Shown here piece by piece: positions 37,160 to 48,549 of a DNA stretch of 64,000 bases (within the stretch, counting starts at the first letter, position 1; the number at the start of each line of letters is the position of its first letter). Source of the stretch: an uncultured Rickettsiella sp. Its GTDB lineage: Bacteria > Pseudomonadota > Gammaproteobacteria > Diplorickettsiales > Diplorickettsiaceae. Below the pieces are notes generated by a model. That model saw only the letters and a list, made by a program, of their open reading frames with translations, did no database searches and was not told the DNA's origin. The stretch is from contig CAMSHF010000002.1 in assembly GCA_947058615.1 (NCBI GenBank), positions 62,001 to 126,000 on the forward strand, given 5' to 3'. The position numbers and the translations under genes were made by a program.

Positions 37160-37537
37160 TTATTCTGACGTAAGGCTCTCTGTGCGTTCCACTAGTTCAA
37201 CCATGGCCATAGGAGCACAATCACCCGCACGATACCCACATTTTAAAATACGTAAATAGCCACCGGGTCTTTTTTTAAAACGTGGACCGACTTTATTGAA
37301 AAGCACCGCAACAGCTTCCTTGTTACGAAGACGATCAAAAGCTAAACGTCTTTCTGAAACACCGTCCTTTTTTGCTAAAGTAATAAGTGGCTCAGCAACT
37401 CGACGAAGTTCTTTAGCCTTAACTAAGGTAGTACATATAATTTCGTTAGTTAATAGCGAAGCAACCATATTACGAAACATCGCCGTTCTATGACTGGATG
37501 TTCGACCTAATCGGCGACCGGAATTCAAATGACGCAT
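37160..37537 (-). CDS. rplQ: Large subunit protein bL17
   Basis: 125 residues with the L17 start [17 protein letters not shown] and [10 protein letters not shown]. Last gene of the alpha operon, 18 bp after rpoA. The C-terminal part [15 protein letters not shown] is typical. No clear terminator is seen in the 53 bp before the converging Hpt gene. Confidence 0.98.
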   Translation of the reverse strand: MRHLNSGRRLGRTSSHRTAMFRNMVASLLTNEIICTTLVKAKELRRVAEPLITLAKKDGVSERRLAFDRLRNKEAVAVLFNKVGPRFKKRPGGYLRILKCGYRAGDCAPMAMVELVERTESLTSE

Positions 37538-37555
37538 AAGACTTAGCCCTTTAAA

Positions 37556-38599
37556 TTAATCTTTATTAATATCTTCAGTTTTTTCTAATTTTTCAGCTTC
37601 TTCTGTCCCTTCTAAAGATTTTTTTAGAGAGGTCAATTGCTGCAAAGGTACATCCATGCCTAAAGATAACCCACGTTTTTGTAAAGCAGTTTTAATCTCC
37701 CATAAAGACACTTTACCTAAATTGGGTGTTGACAAAAGCTCAGACTCTGTTTTGGTAACCAAATCAGCAATGCGATAAATATGTTCCGCCTTTAAACAAT
37801 TGGCTGCGCGAACGGTTAATTCTAACTCATCAACAGGAAGTAACAACATAGGATTGATATCAACGAGAGCTTCGACGACTTCGTCTTCAGTTTCGTTTTG
37901 CAACTCAACAAAGGTATGTAATTGCTCTTGTATAATCGTAGCGGCACGGCGTATCGCCTCTTCAGGCTCAATCGTACCGTTAGTTTCCAAATCAATAACT
38001 AGCTTATCCAAATCCGTACGCTGTTCAACTCGTGCGTTTTCAACTGAATAGGTTGCACGTAAAATAGGATTAAAGCGTGCATCTAATTGTAAAGCGCCCA
38101 CTTCACTCACAAATTGATCATCCGCTTTACGTAAAGCAGAAGGTTGGTATCCACGACCTCTAGCTACTTTAAGCGTCATTTTAAAATCTTGTGGTTTAGT
38201 TAAATGCGCAATAATAAAATCTGGGTTTTTAATTTCCACATCATGGGATAAGGTAATATCTCCAGCTCGAACAGGCCCTACTTCGTGCTTAGCTAGTTCA
38301 AGCGTAACTTCTTCTTTATCATGTAGTTGAAAAGCAATGCCTTTTAAATTAAGTAAAATATCAATGATATCTTCTTGTACTCCCTCTAAACTACTGTACT
38401 CATGCAGTACCCCTTCGATTTTTGCTTCTACAACGGCACAACCGGGTATAGACGACAGTAATATACGACGTAGCGCATTTCCTAAAGTATGGCCAAATCC
38501 AGCTTCAAAAGGTTGCAGCGTTATCAGCGCCCTATTGGGAGCAATACTTTGAACTTCAATGGTTTGAGGGGTTAAAAACTTCTTAACATTCGTCGACAT
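37556..38599 (-). CDS. rpoA: RNA polymerase alpha subunit
   Basis: Assembles the polymerase and contacts UP elements and activators. The N-terminal domain (1-~235) contains [20 protein letters not shown]. The C-terminal domain has [13 protein letters not shown] with the DNA-contacting Arg and Asn, and [13 protein letters not shown]. At 347 residues it is ~18 longer than E. coli, through an acidic tail ([18 protein letters not shown]). Lies between rpsD and rplQ. Confidence 0.98.
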   Translation of the reverse strand: MSTNVKKFLTPQTIEVQSIAPNRALITLQPFEAGFGHTLGNALRRILLSSIPGCAVVEAKIEGVLHEYSSLEGVQEDIIDILLNLKGIAFQLHDKEEVTLELAKHEVGPVRAGDITLSHDVEIKNPDFIIAHLTKPQDFKMTLKVARGRGYQPSALRKADDQFVSEVGALQLDARFNPILRATYSVENARVEQRTDLDKLVIDLETNGTIEPEEAIRRAATIIQEQLHTFVELQNETEDEVVEALVDINPMLLLPVDELELTVRAANCLKAEHIYRIADLVTKTESELLSTPNLGKVSLWEIKTALQKRGLSLGMDVPLQQLTSLKKSLEGTEEAEKLEKTEDINKD

Positions 38600-38614
38600 G
38601 GGATACCTTTTTAC

Positions 38615-39235
38615 TTACTTAGAGTAATACTCAACGACCAGATTCTCATTAAATTCTAGGGGCAATTCGCTACGCGCAGGAACTAACTTAACGACCCCTT
38701 GTAGTTTAGTGGGATCCACGTCTATCCAAGCAGGCTGGGGCTTTTGTTTTGCAAGCTCAAGTGCAGCTTGAATACGAATTTGAGACTTACTTTTTTCCTT
38801 AATTTCAACTACATCACCCGCTTTAACTTGATAGGATGGGATATTAATGATACTTCCATTTACTTTTAGTGAAGCGTGCGAAACTAATTGTCTTGCCTCA
38901 GCTCGTGTCGTAGCAAACCCCATGCGGTACACAACATTATCTAAGCGACATTCAAGTAGTTTAAGTAAATTTTCACCTGTTATGCCCTTACGTTTAGATG
39001 CCTTAGTGTAATAAAGTCTAAATTGTTTTTCTAATACTCCATAAGTACGTCGAATTAATTGCTTTTGACGCAGCAATGTACCATATTCGGATGATCTTCC
39101 GCGCTTCGAACCATGCATACCTGGAGGCGTAGCGAGTTTACATTTGCTATCAAGTGCGCGTATACCACTTTTTAACTGTAAATCAGTTCCAAGTCTGCGC
39201 GCTAATTTACAAGTAGGACCTCGGTATCTAGCCAT
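38615..39235 (-). CDS. rpsD: Small subunit protein uS4
   Basis: 206 residues, a primary 16S binder. [18 protein letters not shown] opens it and the S4 RNA-binding domain follows ([20 protein letters not shown]). In E. coli S4 represses the alpha operon at the rpsM leader. The 293-bp rpsM leader here could hold such a site, but I could not identify one. Confidence 0.98.
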   Translation of the reverse strand: MARYRGPTCKLARRLGTDLQLKSGIRALDSKCKLATPPGMHGSKRGRSSEYGTLLRQKQLIRRTYGVLEKQFRLYYTKASKRKGITGENLLKLLECRLDNVVYRMGFATTRAEARQLVSHASLKVNGSIINIPSYQVKAGDVVEIKEKSKSQIRIQAALELAKQKPQPAWIDVDPTKLQGVVKLVPARSELPLEFNENLVVEYYSK

Positions 39236-39314
39236 TAATTTATTTACTCCCCGTTATTAATTGATACGCTTCTCACATCGCTCAAAAAGCAATGACTGTA
39301 ATCATGTGTTTTTT

Positions 39315-39770
39315 CTATACTCGACGGCGCTTAGGAGGCCGACAACCGTTGTGTGGAACACCCGTAACATTCAAAATCTGAGTGACCTCGATATCTTTAT
39401 TTTTCAATGCCATAATAGCTTGCTCTGATCCTTGCCCTGGCCCTTTTATCCTCACTTCAACACGCCCTAAATTATGTTTATATTTCGCTCGATACTTATC
39501 GTAAGCTTTTTCTATGGCTTTTTCAAAAGCAACACGTGCTGCAAAAGCGGTACCTTTTTTAGTGCCTTTAAAGTCACAAGCCCCAGCAGAAGATATTCCT
39601 AAAGTATCACCGCCTTTTCGTATACATATAATCGTATTATTGAAGGAAGTACTCAAATGAACTATTGCATCTGGCGTAATCTCTTTACGCTTACGATTAG
39701 CTCCTGCTAAAGTCTTATCAGCCATAGTCAAGGACGGTTGCCGAGATGCATGTGAATTGTAATCTGTCAT
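39315..39770 (-). CDS. rpsK: Small subunit protein uS11
   Basis: A platform protein of the 30S subunit. The core STSFNNTIICIRKGGDTLG and the end TGVPHNGCRPPKRRRV are typical. As drawn it has 151 residues, ~22 longer than E. coli; an internal ATG at 39725 would give 136. Neither start has a strong Shine-Dalgarno sequence, so the start is uncertain. Confidence 0.95.
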   Translation of the reverse strand: MTDYNSHASRQPSLTMADKTLAGANRKRKEITPDAIVHLSTSFNNTIICIRKGGDTLGISSAGACDFKGTKKGTAFAARVAFEKAIEKAYDKYRAKYKHNLGRVEVRIKGPGQGSEQAIMALKNKDIEVTQILNVTGVPHNGCRPPKRRRV

Positions 39771-39816
39771 ATTAGTAAATACCTACACTTATACATTTTA
39801 TATCGATGGCCATTAA

Positions 39817-40176
39817 TTAATCCTTACGGATCATTTTACGAGGCCCCTTACGCGTACGTGCATTAGTACGAGTACGTTGGCCACGGACGGGTAAGCCACG
39901 ACGATGGCGTATCCCTCTATAACAGCCTAAGTCCATCAAACGTTTAATGCTAATGGAAATCTCACGCCGCAAATCCCCTTCAACCTTATAGGTTAAAATC
40001 GATTGTCGAAGAGTATCTAACTGTTTATCAGAAAGATCTTTAACCTTGATCTCAGGCAAAATATCCAAGTTTTGGCATATTTTTTTAGCCCTTGAGCGTC
40101 CAATCCCATAGATGGCAGTTAAGCCTATCACGACATGTTTGTTTATTGGTATATTGACACCGGCTATTCTAGCCAT
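39817..40176 (-). CDS. rpsM: Small subunit protein uS13
   Basis: 119 residues in the 30S head contacting 23S and P-site t[29 protein letters not shown] and the basic [18 protein letters not shown] tail are typical. First gene of the alpha group, preceded by a 293-bp non-coding leader after rpmJ that is unusually long for this cluster. Confidence 0.98.
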   Translation of the reverse strand: MARIAGVNIPINKHVVIGLTAIYGIGRSRAKKICQNLDILPEIKVKDLSDKQLDTLRQSILTYKVEGDLRREISISIKRLMDLGCYRGIRHRRGLPVRGQRTRTNARTRKGPRKMIRKD

Positions 40177-40469
40177 TTTTTACTCCAAACCCTTAATTTT
40201 AAGATATTTCAGAAGGCGCAGTAGGGTATCTCACTCCTGACTAAAAATCAACAACACTTAAAGTAAAAGTAAAAAACCAACAGTTTACCATTAATAGAGA
40301 TAGCCGTACCGATTTGAATAAACGCTATTCCTTCAATAGTTGGGACCAAGTATTGAAAAAATTAGTATTTTTCGCCCATGTCCAACATGTATTTCTTAAC
40401 AAATTGAGCCGAATGAAACACCCATTGCTCGATAAGATAAGAAACGAACCCAGCAAAATAAACAAAGAG

Positions 40470-40586
40470 CTAACCCTGACGTTGTTTATGACGGGCTTCA
40501 GAAGAACAAATGACCCTAAGTTTTCCTTTTCGCTTAATCAGCTTACAATTTCGGCAAATTTTTTTAATTGATGCTCTAACTTTCAT
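40470..40586 (-). CDS. rpmJ: Large subunit protein bL36
   Basis: A 38-codon gene: [20 protein letters not shown] at the N-terminus, ending ARHKQRQG. C11, C14, C27 and H33 form the zinc-ribbon ligands. AGAGG lies seven bases before the ATG. It sits between secY and rpsM, the standard position. An 85-codon plus-strand frame overlaps it and is an antisense shadow. Confidence 0.97.
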   Translation of the reverse strand: MKVRASIKKICRNCKLIKRKGKLRVICSSEARHKQRQG

Positions 40587-40706
40587 AATAACCTCTTAAA
40601 ACGTACTTCACGCTCATCTATTTTACAAATAAGCTCAAACTATTGCTATTTTAGTGTGTAAGGAGAATAACTCTCTCGGAAAAAACCTACTAAGCGCTAA
40701 TTAACG

Positions 40707-42050
40707 CTAGCTCCCACCTGATAAACCCTTCAAATTAGCTTTTTTAAGTAACGATTCGTACTGATGCGACATCAACAAGGACTGGACCTGGATCATAAAG
40801 TCCATAATGACCACTACTATAATTAATAAAGATGTGCCCCCAAAGTAAAAAGGCACATGCCATGTGAATATCATAAACTCAGGTAATAAAGCAACTAAAA
40901 CCAGATAAATACACCCTATTAAAGTAAGTCGAGTCATCGTAGCATCGATGTAGCGAGCACTTTGCTCCCCTGGCCGAATACCTGGAATAAAAGCACCGGA
41001 TTTTTTCAAATTATCTGCTGTTTCTCTAGGATTAAAAACCAATGCCGTATAAAAAAATGAAAAGAAAATAATGGCTGCAGCAAATAAGCAAATATAGAGA
41101 GGTTGCCCTGGAGCTAACCAAAAACTAAGCTTACCCAGCCAAGCCATACCTTTTGCATTAGAAAACCAATTCGCAAAGGTACCGGGTAATAACATGATAC
41201 TTGAGGCAAAGATGGGGGGTATAACGCCTGCCATATTAATTTTTAAAGGCAAATGGCTCGTTTGGGCACTGTATATCTTTCGACCTTGTTGACGTTGCGG
41301 GTAGTTCACTGTAATTCGGCGTTGACCCCGCTCCATAAATACAACAAATGCTGTAACTAAAATAATAACCGCCAAAATAGAAAGTAAAGTCAAAAACTGA
41401 ACCTGGCCCTGTCTAAATTGCTCTAAAGATTTAGCCATAGCGACGGGTAACCCCGACACAATTCCTGAGAATATAATCAGAGAAATACCATTGCCAATTC
41501 CATGTTCAGTTATCTGTTCGCCTAGCCACATCAGAAACATTGTCCCTGTAACCAGAGTCACTGTCGCAACAAAATAGAAAAAAAAACCTGGGTCAATAAC
41601 GACTTGATTATTGACTAACCATTTCGCCATGCCAAGGGCTTGAATCAGCGCGAGTAAGGCGGTTCCATAACGGGTATACTGATTAAGCTTACGTCGTCCA
41701 GCTTCACCTTCTTTCTTAAGCTCTTCCAGCGCTGGTGTTACAGCGGTTAAGAGCTGCACAATAATAGATACAGAGATATAAGGTAAAAGCCCTAAAGCAA
41801 AAACAGTGAATCTTGAAAGAGCTCCTCCTGAAAACATATTAAACAAGCCTAAAATGCTATTGCTTTGGTGGCTAAATAAATCAGTTAAGCGATGGGGATC
41901 TAAACCAGGAACTGGAATATGTGCGCCAATTCTATAAACAAGCAAGGCGAGCAATACAAATAATAAACGTTTCTTTAGCTCGCTAAAACCGCTATTAGGT
42001 GTACGTTTCTTTGCCAAAGCGGGCATTGCCAGAGGGCTAATTTTATCCAT
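40707..42050 (-). CDS. secY: Preprotein translocase channel subunit SecY
   Basis: Inner-membrane protein-conducting channel. The 447 residues have ten membrane helices; landmarks are [33 protein letters not shown] and the cytoplasmic loop [19 protein letters not shown]. Last large gene of the spc group. A weak hairpin followed by TTTTTT lies just below its stop (around 40670-40705) and may attenuate transcription into rpmJ. Confidence 0.98.
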   Translation of the reverse strand: MDKISPLAMPALAKKRTPNSGFSELKKRLLFVLLALLVYRIGAHIPVPGLDPHRLTDLFSHQSNSILGLFNMFSGGALSRFTVFALGLLPYISVSIIVQLLTAVTPALEELKKEGEAGRRKLNQYTRYGTALLALIQALGMAKWLVNNQVVIDPGFFFYFVATVTLVTGTMFLMWLGEQITEHGIGNGISLIIFSGIVSGLPVAMAKSLEQFRQGQVQFLTLLSILAVIILVTAFVVFMERGQRRITVNYPQRQQGRKIYSAQTSHLPLKINMAGVIPPIFASSIMLLPGTFANWFSNAKGMAWLGKLSFWLAPGQPLYICLFAAAIIFFSFFYTALVFNPRETADNLKKSGAFIPGIRPGEQSARYIDATMTRLTLIGCIYLVLVALLPEFMIFTWHVPFYFGGTSLLIIVVVIMDFMIQVQSLLMSHQYESLLKKANLKGLSGGS

Positions 42051-42054
42051 CTAT

Positions 42055-42492
42055 TTAGGCCTCGACACTACCACCGACTGCCACAACCAATGCTTTCGCT
42101 CCTTTAGTTAACTTGATATCCTTTTTTATAGTCACTGATCTTTCAAGTTGACCCGTTGCGATAAATTTAACTTCTTTTGTTTGCTCTGGAACTAATCGAG
42201 CATCTTTTAATACTTGTACATCAATGACGTGATCTTTTATTTTGTTTAAAACATCAATACGTAGGACTTGAAAGGATAATGATTTAATTGTGGTAAAGCC
42301 GAATTTAGGTAAACGACGTTGTAAGGGACTTTGCCCACCTTCAAAACCTAACTTATGAAAACCACCGGCACGCGCACGTTGTCCCTTATGACCTCTTCCA
42401 CAAGTTTTCCCTAAGCCAGAACCTATTCCTCGACCTACACGCTTTGCAGCAGGCTTTGAACCCAAAGCAGGCTTCAATGTATTAAGATACAT
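42055..42492 (-). CDS. rplO: Large subunit protein uL15
   Basis: 145 residues with a Gly/Arg-rich extended N-terminus (RVGRGIGSGLGKTCGRGHKG) that threads into 23S rRNA and a globular C-terminal domain. Lies between rpmD and secY, with short gaps. Confidence 0.98.
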   Translation of the reverse strand: MYLNTLKPALGSKPAAKRVGRGIGSGLGKTCGRGHKGQRARAGGFHKLGFEGGQSPLQRRLPKFGFTTIKSLSFQVLRIDVLNKIKDHVIDVQVLKDARLVPEQTKEVKFIATGQLERSVTIKKDIKLTKGAKALVVAVGGSVEA

Positions 42493-42494
42493 AG

Positions 42495-42680
42495 TTATAT
42501 TTCCTCTACTTTGATTAAGTAAGCAATCTGATCAATCATCCCTCGCGTAGGCAAATTATCCTTAACCTCAACAATTTGATTTAACCGCTTTAGACCTAGA
42601 GAAAGGACGGTTGCTGTGTGATGTGGTAGACGACCTGAAATACTCCGTATGAGCGTCAAACGCAATTTTTTTTCTGACAT
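42495..42680 (-). CDS. rpmD: Large subunit protein uL30
   Basis: 61 residues: LRLTLIRSISGRLPHHTATV followed by LGLKRLNQIVEVKDN, the L30 pattern. Starts 10 bp after rpsE and ends 2 bp before rplO. Confidence 0.97.
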   Translation of the reverse strand: MSEKKLRLTLIRSISGRLPHHTATVLSLGLKRLNQIVEVKDNLPTRGMIDQIAYLIKVEEI

Positions 42681-42690
42681 ATTGATTTAC

Positions 42691-43194
42691 CTATTCGTAA
42701 ATTTCTTTAACTAATTTTCCACGTTTATCCGCAACCATTTCAGGCGTAGACATGTTGGATAAAGCTTTTAAAGTAGCACGCACAACATTGATTCGATTTG
42801 AAGAACCAATAATCTTTGCGATAACATTTTTAATTCCTAATACTTCAAAAATTGCGCGCATAGGTCCGCCTGCAATAATACCCGTGCCTTCAATCGCGGG
42901 CAGTATAATTACCTTGGTTGCCCCATGACGGCCCACTAATGGATGAAATATCGTATGGTTATTAAGCTCGATATGCAACATATCGCGTCGTGCTTTCTCC
43001 AGTGCTTTTTGCATAGCAACTGAAACCTCTCTCGCCGGTCGTTTACTAAATCCGATACGGCCTTTCCCATCACCTACAACGACGCCGGCTGCAAAGCTGA
43101 AAATACGCCCGCCCTTGACGACCTTAGCATGACGATTAACCGAAATTAGCTTTTCTTGTAAACCATCACTTTTTGTTGATTGATCAAAACTCAT
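42691..43194 (-). CDS. rpsE: Small subunit protein uS5
   Basis: 167 residues. The double-stranded RNA-binding-like N-terminal domain has [20 protein letters not shown] and the catalytic-fold C-terminal half has [14 protein letters not shown] [12 protein letters not shown]. It contributes to decoding fidelity and mRNA unwinding. Lies between rplR and rpmD. Confidence 0.98.
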   Translation of the reverse strand: MSFDQSTKSDGLQEKLISVNRHAKVVKGGRIFSFAAGVVVGDGKGRIGFSKRPAREVSVAMQKALEKARRDMLHIELNNHTIFHPLVGRHGATKVIILPAIEGTGIIAGGPMRAIFEVLGIKNVIAKIIGSSNRINVVRATLKALSNMSTPEMVADKRGKLVKEIYE

Positions 43195-43212
43195 TGATAA
43201 ATAACCTTTTAA

Positions 43213-43575
43213 TTAAAATGGTAATCCGGCTTCTCGGGCTGCTTCTGCCAGTGCCTTAACACAACCATGATATTTAAAACCCGATCGGTCAAACGCCACT
43301 TGATTAACTCCAGACGCTAATGCCCTCTTAGCGATATAATCACCGATTATTTTCGCTGACTTTATGTTATTTCCCATGGGATCCTGAGCCTTGATTTCTT
43401 TATCAAGCGTAGAAGCCGCGGCTAATACTCTATCACCTTTTTCTGCAGAAATAATAATCTGCGCATAAATATGTTTTGAGCTACGCCCCACACAAAGACG
43501 CGGAATACCTAGCTGACGTATCTTAGCGCGGGCCTTAGTTGCTCTGCGTTTTCGCTTTAACTTTTTGTCTAACAT
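43213..43575 (-). CDS. rplR: Large subunit protein uL18
   Basis: 120 residues, binds 5S rRNA together with L5. The basic N-terminus [15 protein letters not shown] and the C-terminal [23 protein letters not shown] are typical. Confidence 0.98.
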   Translation of the reverse strand: MLDKKLKRKRRATKARAKIRQLGIPRLCVGRSSKHIYAQIIISAEKGDRVLAAASTLDKEIKAQDPMGNNIKSAKIIGDYIAKRALASGVNQVAFDRSGFKYHGCVKALAEAAREAGLPF

Positions 43576-43591
43576 GCCTACCTCTAAATCA

Positions 43592-44119
43592 CTATTTTTT
43601 CTTAGTTTCTTTTAATTTAATACGTTCATCCGCGTAACGAATACCTTTACCTTTATAGGGTTCAGGTGAACGAAACCTACGTATATCCGCTGCTACCTGC
43701 CCAACTAGCTGCCTATCAAAACCTTGAACAATAATTTCAGTAGGTATCGGTGTTGTAATTATAATCCCATTGGGTATTTCATAATTTCTAGGTTTTGAAT
43801 AACCTAAGATTAGGTGTAATTTGTTACCCTGGAGACTTGCACGGTAACCCACACCTATAAGTACCAGTTTTCTTTCAAAACCTAGGTTTACACCTTTTAT
43901 GGCATTAGCCAGATGAGCATGCAAAGTACCTGTTAACTTAGCCGCATCCGTACTAGACCCTACTGGCTTAACTTTAATCATGTTATCTTGTAATTGAACA
44001 TTTACAAATTGCTTTACTATGCTGATGTTCAACTCGCCTTTTTTGCCTTTAACAAGCAGTGTTTTTTCACCCAAAGTGACTTGCGCATCACCAATGTGTA
44101 GGGGCCTCTTTTCTCGCAT
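43592..44119 (-). CDS. rplF: Large subunit protein uL6
   Basis: 175 residues with two L6 repeats near the factor-binding site. The C-terminal [20 protein letters not shown] is the family signature. Lies between rpsH and rplR. Confidence 0.98.
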   Translation of the reverse strand: MREKRPLHIGDAQVTLGEKTLLVKGKKGELNISIVKQFVNVQLQDNMIKVKPVGSSTDAAKLTGTLHAHLANAIKGVNLGFERKLVLIGVGYRASLQGNKLHLILGYSKPRNYEIPNGIIITTPIPTEIIVQGFDRQLVGQVAADIRRFRSPEPYKGKGIRYADERIKLKETKKK

Positions 44120-44139
44120 ACTAACCTTTCCTAATAAAT

Positions 44140-44535
44140 TTATTCAACGATTGCAATAACTTCGCCGCCTTGACCCAAAGCACGTGCCGCTCTATCGGTC
44201 ATTAAGCCTTTTGAAGTCGATATAATAGCGACTCCTAAACCTGCCACGACTTTAGGTAAATCATTTGTTGAGCGATAAATCCGCAAGCCGGGACGACTAA
44301 TCCGTTTTAATGAAGCTATCACGGGCTTACCTAAATAATATTTTAAGATTATAGTCAGCGAAGCTTTGGTTCCTTTTTCTTCGCATTGATAATCTGATAT
44401 ATATCCTTCTTCTTTTAATAATTTAGCAATCGCCAACTTTATTTTTGACGAAGGCATCGATACCGTTGGCCTTCCAATAGCATGTGCATTTTTTATTCGG
44501 CAGAGCATATCTGCGATAGGATCTTGCATACTCAT
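44140..44535 (-). CDS. rpsH: Small subunit protein uS8
   Basis: 131 residues. [19 protein letters not shown] opens it, and [20 protein letters not shown] is the S8 signature. In E. coli S8 regulates the spc operon at the rplE region; I did not find a clear copy of that site. Confidence 0.98.
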   Translation of the reverse strand: MSMQDPIADMLCRIKNAHAIGRPTVSMPSSKIKLAIAKLLKEEGYISDYQCEEKGTKASLTIILKYYLGKPVIASLKRISRPGLRIYRSTNDLPKVVAGLGVAIISTSKGLMTDRAARALGQGGEVIAIVE

Positions 44536-44546
44536 AGTTTTTTACC

Positions 44547-44852
44547 TTACCAACTTGATTTAACCACTCCTGGAAGCTCACCTCTCATAGCATGAAGGCG
44601 AAGCATATTTCGACATAAGCCAAAGTGGCGATAAACTCCACGTGGTCGACCTGTTAAACGGCAGCGGTTACGTAATCTCACCGGAGAAGAATCTCGTGGC
44701 AATAATTGAAGCTTCTGTTGAGCTAACCATTTCTCTTCATCAGAAGAGCTTGGATTATAAATAATCTTTTTTAGTTCAACTCGTCTCTTCGAGTATTTTT
44801 CAACAATACGCTCGCGCTTTAGCTGGCGCATAATAACACTTTTCTTTGCCAT
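44547..44852 (-). CDS. rpsN: Small subunit protein uS14 (zinc-free type)
   Basis: 101 residues of the long, zinc-less type: [20 protein letters not shown] lacks the paired CxxC motifs of the short form. Lies between rplE and rpsH. Confidence 0.98.
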   Translation of the reverse strand: MAKKSVIMRQLKRERIVEKYSKRRVELKKIIYNPSSSDEEKWLAQQKLQLLPRDSSPVRLRNRCRLTGRPRGVYRHFGLCRNMLRLHAMRGELPGVVKSSW

Positions 44853-44857
44853 AAATA

Positions 44858-45403
44858 TTAATTCTCTTTAAACGGAAACTCAAATGCAGCTAATAAGGCC
44901 TGGCCTTCTTTATCAGTTTTCGCAGTCGTCGTAATCGTAATATCCATACCTCTTAGTGCATCTATTGTATCGTACTTTATTTCTGGGAAAACGATTTGTT
45001 CTCGAATTCCTAAACTGTAATTCCCACGGCCATCGAAGGACTTTGGACTAAATCCACGAAAATCCCGAATCCGTGGTATCGCTACACTTATTAAACGATC
45101 TAAAAACTCATACATAAGATTCTTACGTAAGGTCACTTTACAACCAATGGGCCAATCCTCACGAATCTTAAATCCCGCATTCGACTTTTTGGCCTTAGTA
45201 ATAATAGGTTTTTGAGCAGCGATAAGTGCCATGTCTGACACCGCTGAATCAATTACTTTTTTATTGGCAGCCGCTTCTCCAACCCCCATATTAAGCGTGA
45301 TTTTTGTAATACGCGGTACTTCCATTATACCTTTATAAGCAAATTGTTGCTTAAGCTGTTTCGTAACCGTACTTAAATAATATTCTTTTAACCTTGCCAT
45401 CAC
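44858..45403 (-). CDS. rplE: Large subunit protein uL5
   Basis: 181 residues, binds 5S rRNA and P-site t[23 protein letters not shown] and [20 protein letters not shown] are diagnostic. Confidence 0.98.
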   Translation of the reverse strand: MMARLKEYYLSTVTKQLKQQFAYKGIMEVPRITKITLNMGVGEAAANKKVIDSAVSDMALIAAQKPIITKAKKSNAGFKIREDWPIGCKVTLRKNLMYEFLDRLISVAIPRIRDFRGFSPKSFDGRGNYSLGIREQIVFPEIKYDTIDALRGMDITITTTAKTDKEGQALLAAFEFPFKEN

Positions 45404-45417
45404 ACAACACCTAATTA

Positions 45418-45738
45418 TTAAATATCAACTTGCTCGCCGTTAGATTTAAAGATACGTTCTCTTTTTCCATTCTCCAGTATTTTTATTCCAACTTTATCGC
45501 CTTTTTTTGTTACTGGATTATACAATGCAAGATTGGTTAAATTTATTAAAGCTTCTTGCGTGACAATTCCACCCGCAATATTTTTTTGTGGGTTAGGCTT
45601 TATATGTTTTTTTACTAAATTAATACCTTCTACCCGCGCACAATTCTTAGTAGTCTTAATATTCAATACTTTACCTTGCTTACCTCTATCTTTGCCCGTT
45701 AAGGCAACAACGGTATCACCTTTTCTAATTTTACGCAT
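45418..45738 (-). CDS. rplX: Large subunit protein uL24
   Basis: 106 residues with an N-terminal KOW motif: [20 protein letters not shown]. It initiates 50S assembly near the exit tunnel. Confidence 0.98.
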   Translation of the reverse strand: MRKIRKGDTVVALTGKDRGKQGKVLNIKTTKNCARVEGINLVKKHIKPNPQKNIAGGIVTQEALINLTNLALYNPVTKKGDKVGIKILENGKRERIFKSNGEQVDI

Positions 45739-45752
45739 AGTTTGAACTTACC

Positions 45753-46121
45753 TTATAAGACTTCAGATGCCAATGAAATAATTTTCATAAAACGTTCCGT
45801 ACGTAATTCTCGTGGAACAGGACCAAATACACGTGTACCTAAAGGTTGTAGTTGCGCCGTCAACAAAATAACCGCATTACTGTCAAAACGAATCACGCTC
45901 CCATCAACTCTTCGGGTCCGCTTTCTCGTGCGCACCACAACCGCATGACAGACTTCACCTTTTTTTACTTTGCCACGGGGTACAGCGTCCTTAACGCTCA
46001 CTCTTATAACATCTCCAACACGTGCATAACGCCGCTTTGATCCACCTAAAACCTTAATACACATCACGCTACGAGCACCGCTGTTATCCGCTACAGCCAG
46101 TTCAGTTTGCATTTGTATCAT
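45753..46121 (-). CDS. rplN: Large subunit protein uL14
   Basis: 122 residues, at the intersubunit bridge with 16S h14. [20 protein letters not shown] and [20 protein letters not shown] are typical. First gene of the spc group. Confidence 0.98.
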   Translation of the reverse strand: MIQMQTELAVADNSGARSVMCIKVLGGSKRRYARVGDVIRVSVKDAVPRGKVKKGEVCHAVVVRTRKRTRRVDGSVIRFDSNAVILLTAQLQPLGTRVFGPVPRELRTERFMKIISLASEVL

Positions 46122-46135
46122 AAAAAATCTTCCCC

Positions 46136-46429
46136 CTATCCCGTCGTTTGTTCAGGAACGGGTTGCTGATTTATCGATTTAACAAGTATTTGCACGAGTG
46201 ACCAGGCTTTATCTTTCGAAATAGGACGACCTTCCTGAATAAGAACAATGTCGCCTTCCTGACATTGATTTTCAGGATCATGTGCAAGGATCTTTCTACG
46301 ACGTTTTAAGTATTTTCCGTATTTAGGATGTTTCACTGTACGTTCAATAGAGACACTGATCGTTTTACACATTTTATTACTCGTCACACGTCCGACTAAG
46401 GTCCGGTTAATTTTATTAGTTTGGCTCAT
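46136..46429 (-). CDS. rpsQ: Small subunit protein uS17
   Basis: 97 residues. The OB-fold core has [20 protein letters not shown]; compared with E. coli (84) there is a short C-terminal extension ([11 protein letters not shown]). It overlaps the rpmC stop by 4 nt (ATGA). Confidence 0.97.
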   Translation of the reverse strand: MSQTNKINRTLVGRVTSNKMCKTISVSIERTVKHPKYGKYLKRRRKILAHDPENQCQEGDIVLIQEGRPISKDKAWSLVQILVKSINQQPVPEQTTG

Positions 46430-46632
46430 ATTTTCTGGCCTATAGTTTCATGTAAAATAGTTAATGTTGTTGCCAATGATCGTCTCGCTGCTTTCAACCG
46501 ATGCGTTGCAGTCAACTGGTGTGTTGCCTGTTGTGCTTTTAATTTAAATATCTCTTGCCCTAACTTAAAACATTCTTCTTTAAGCAAATCAAGCGACAAA
46601 CTACGTAATTTATTTTTTTCTTTCTTTTTCAT
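46426..46632 (-). CDS. rpmC: Large subunit protein uL29
   Basis: A 68-residue helical hairpin near the tunnel exit. [20 protein letters not shown] and the [15 protein letters not shown] helix fit the family. Overlaps rplP by 1 nt and rpsQ by 4 nt. Confidence 0.95.
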   Translation of the reverse strand: MKKKEKNKLRSLSLDLLKEECFKLGQEIFKLKAQQATHQLTATHRLKAARRSLATTLTILHETIGQKI

Positions 46633-47045
46633 TAAAGCACCGTCCTCGTAACAAAGTGAGTCGTCACAGGTAATTTTGCTGCAGCCAATTCTAAAGCGGC
46701 TTTTGCCGTTTCAGCAGGTATCCCTTCCATTTCAAATAAGACACGTCCCGGTTGAATAACGGCTACCCAATACTCAACACTCCCTTTACCTTTACCCTGA
46801 CGCACTTCTAAAGGTTTTTTAGTAATGGGTTTATCAGGGAATATTCTGATCCAAACCTTCCCACCACGTTTTATGTGTCGTGTTAAGGCACGACGTGCCG
46901 CTTCAATTTGCCTAGAGGTAATAAAACCTGAAGCCGTTGCTTTCAAACCATACTGCCCAAAACTAACTTCGGCACCCCGTGTGGCAACACCGCGGTTACG
47001 GCCCTTAAACTGCTTACGATATTTTGTTCGCTTGGGTTGCAACAT
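46632..47045 (-). CDS. rplP: Large subunit protein uL16
   Basis: 137 residues near the A-site. [19 protein letters not shown] opens it, and [20 protein letters not shown] with [14 protein letters not shown] carry the family signature, including the arginine that is hydroxylated in E. coli. Confidence 0.98.
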   Translation of the reverse strand: MLQPKRTKYRKQFKGRNRGVATRGAEVSFGQYGLKATASGFITSRQIEAARRALTRHIKRGGKVWIRIFPDKPITKKPLEVRQGKGKGSVEYWVAVIQPGRVLFEMEGIPAETAKAALELAAAKLPVTTHFVTRTVL

Positions 47046-47079
47046 AATTTTTTCCCAATTACCTATTCTTCAATATTAT

Positions 47080-47865
47080 TTAACGTATAGCTTCATCAAC
47101 AATTTCTTTATTTACAGTAGCCTTGTGTTTAGTCGTAAGTGGTTGTTGCCGTTTGCGACTATAATGCTTTCGATTTCGCTCTTCAAGGAATTGTGTCTTA
47201 GCTTCCGCAGATTCCATATTTGAAATTTTTGAGCGGTCAAAAACTTCACCTTTGTAAATCCAAACCTTTATACCTAGCTTTCCATAAGTTGTTTGCGCTT
47301 CTGCTAAACTGTAATCAATATCTGCACGAAAAGTATGCAATGGTACACTTCCTTCTTGATAATGCTCACTACGCGCTATTTCTGCACCGCCTATGCGACC
47401 TGAAACATTAATTTTAATTCCGAGGGCACCTACACGTAAAGCAGACGGTACAGCACGCTTCATTGCTCGACGGCACATAACACGACGTTCTAGTTGCTGC
47501 GCAATATTTTCTGCAACCAGCTTAGCATCTAATTCAGGCTTTTTTACTTCTACTACAGAAAGTCGAACGGGCATCTGCATTATTTTTTCTATTTTTTCTC
47601 TTAATCGATCTATGTACTCACCCTTTTTTCCTATCACTACACCCGGCTTTGCTACGTAAATAGTTACTTTGGCTTTTCTTGAAGCGCGCTCTATATGTAC
47701 TGATGAAACTCCAGCTTGTAATAGTGCATTTTCTATCAGTTTACGGGCACATAAGTCTTTATACAGATTATCCGCATACTGACGAGATTTTTTTGCATAC
47801 CATTTTGCTGTCGATGTTCGGGTAATACCTAATCGAATTCCAACGGGATTTACCTTATGGCCCAT
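47080..47865 (-). CDS. rpsC: Small subunit protein uS3, C-terminally extended
   Basis: mRNA entry channel protein with a KH domain ([19 protein letters not shown]). The 261 residues exceed E. coli (233); the extra is a basic tail ([20 protein letters not shown] region). Lies between rplV and rplP. Confidence 0.97.
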   Translation of the reverse strand: MGHKVNPVGIRLGITRTSTAKWYAKKSRQYADNLYKDLCARKLIENALLQAGVSSVHIERASRKAKVTIYVAKPGVVIGKKGEYIDRLREKIEKIMQMPVRLSVVEVKKPELDAKLVAENIAQQLERRVMCRRAMKRAVPSALRVGALGIKINVSGRIGGAEIARSEHYQEGSVPLHTFRADIDYSLAEAQTTYGKLGIKVWIYKGEVFDRSKISNMESAEAKTQFLEERNRKHYSRKRQQPLTTKHKATVNKEIVDEAIR

Positions 47866-47867
47866 AA

Positions 47868-48215
47868 TTAGTTTTTCTCCCCATTTTCATCTGACACTTT
47901 TACGGTAATGTGACATGTTGGTTTTAATATACGATTACTTCGGCCTTTTGCTCTCGCATGCATACGTTTTAAGGTAGGTCCTTGATCAACATAAATAGCC
48001 GATACGCCCAACGTATCGATATCTAAACCTCTATTATGTTCTGCATTGGCTACAGCTGATTCTAATACTTTTTTTATAAACTTAGCATTGGTTTTAACAC
48101 TCATTGTCAATAAGCGGAGCGCTTTTTCCACGGTGAGTCCACGCACTTGATCTGCAACTAATCGACATTTTTGCGGAGACAAACGTGCATATTTTAAATG
48201 TGCTGAAACTTCCAC
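47868..48215 (-). CDS. rplV: Large subunit protein uL22
   Basis: 115 residues. The hairpin that lines the exit tunnel includes [20 protein letters not shown]. Ends 2 bp before rpsC. Confidence 0.98.
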   Translation of the reverse strand: MEVSAHLKYARLSPQKCRLVADQVRGLTVEKALRLLTMSVKTNAKFIKKVLESAVANAEHNRGLDIDTLGVSAIYVDQGPTLKRMHARAKGRSNRILKPTCHITVKVSDENGEKN

Positions 48216-48232
48216 CTTTTATACCTCATTAA

Positions 48233-48532
48233 CTATTTTTTTTCATCTGGACCTTTGGTTTTCTTATCCGCTGCCCTATGACTACGAAAAGTGCGCGTAA
48301 TAGAAAACTCTCCTAATTTGTGACCTATCAGGTTTTCTGTAATATAGATAGGAACAAAATCACGGCCATTATGAACTGCGATAGTCAAACCTATCATTTC
48401 AGGCAAAATCATAGAGCTACGTGACCATGTTTTTATAGGCCTTTTAACACTCGAAGCCTGTGCTAATTGGACTTTTTTCATTAAATGCCCATGTATAAAT
48501 GGACCTTTTTTTACTGAGCGTGGCACTCGCAT
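48233..48532 (-). CDS. rpsS: Small subunit protein uS19
   Basis: 99 residues in the 30S head. [17 protein letters not shown] and [18 protein letters not shown] are diagnostic. Slightly longer than E. coli (92) through the lysine-rich tail. Confidence 0.98.
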   Translation of the reverse strand: MRVPRSVKKGPFIHGHLMKKVQLAQASSVKRPIKTWSRSSMILPEMIGLTIAVHNGRDFVPIYITENLIGHKLGEFSITRTFRSHRAADKKTKGPDEKK

Positions 48533-48549
48533 TACCTCATTAAATTAAA

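Noticed and set aside
40314..40571. An 85-codon plus-strand frame between secY and rpsM
   Set aside because: It is antisense to the genuine rpmJ gene (40470-40586) for much of its length, has no ribosome-binding site and an unconvincing composition.
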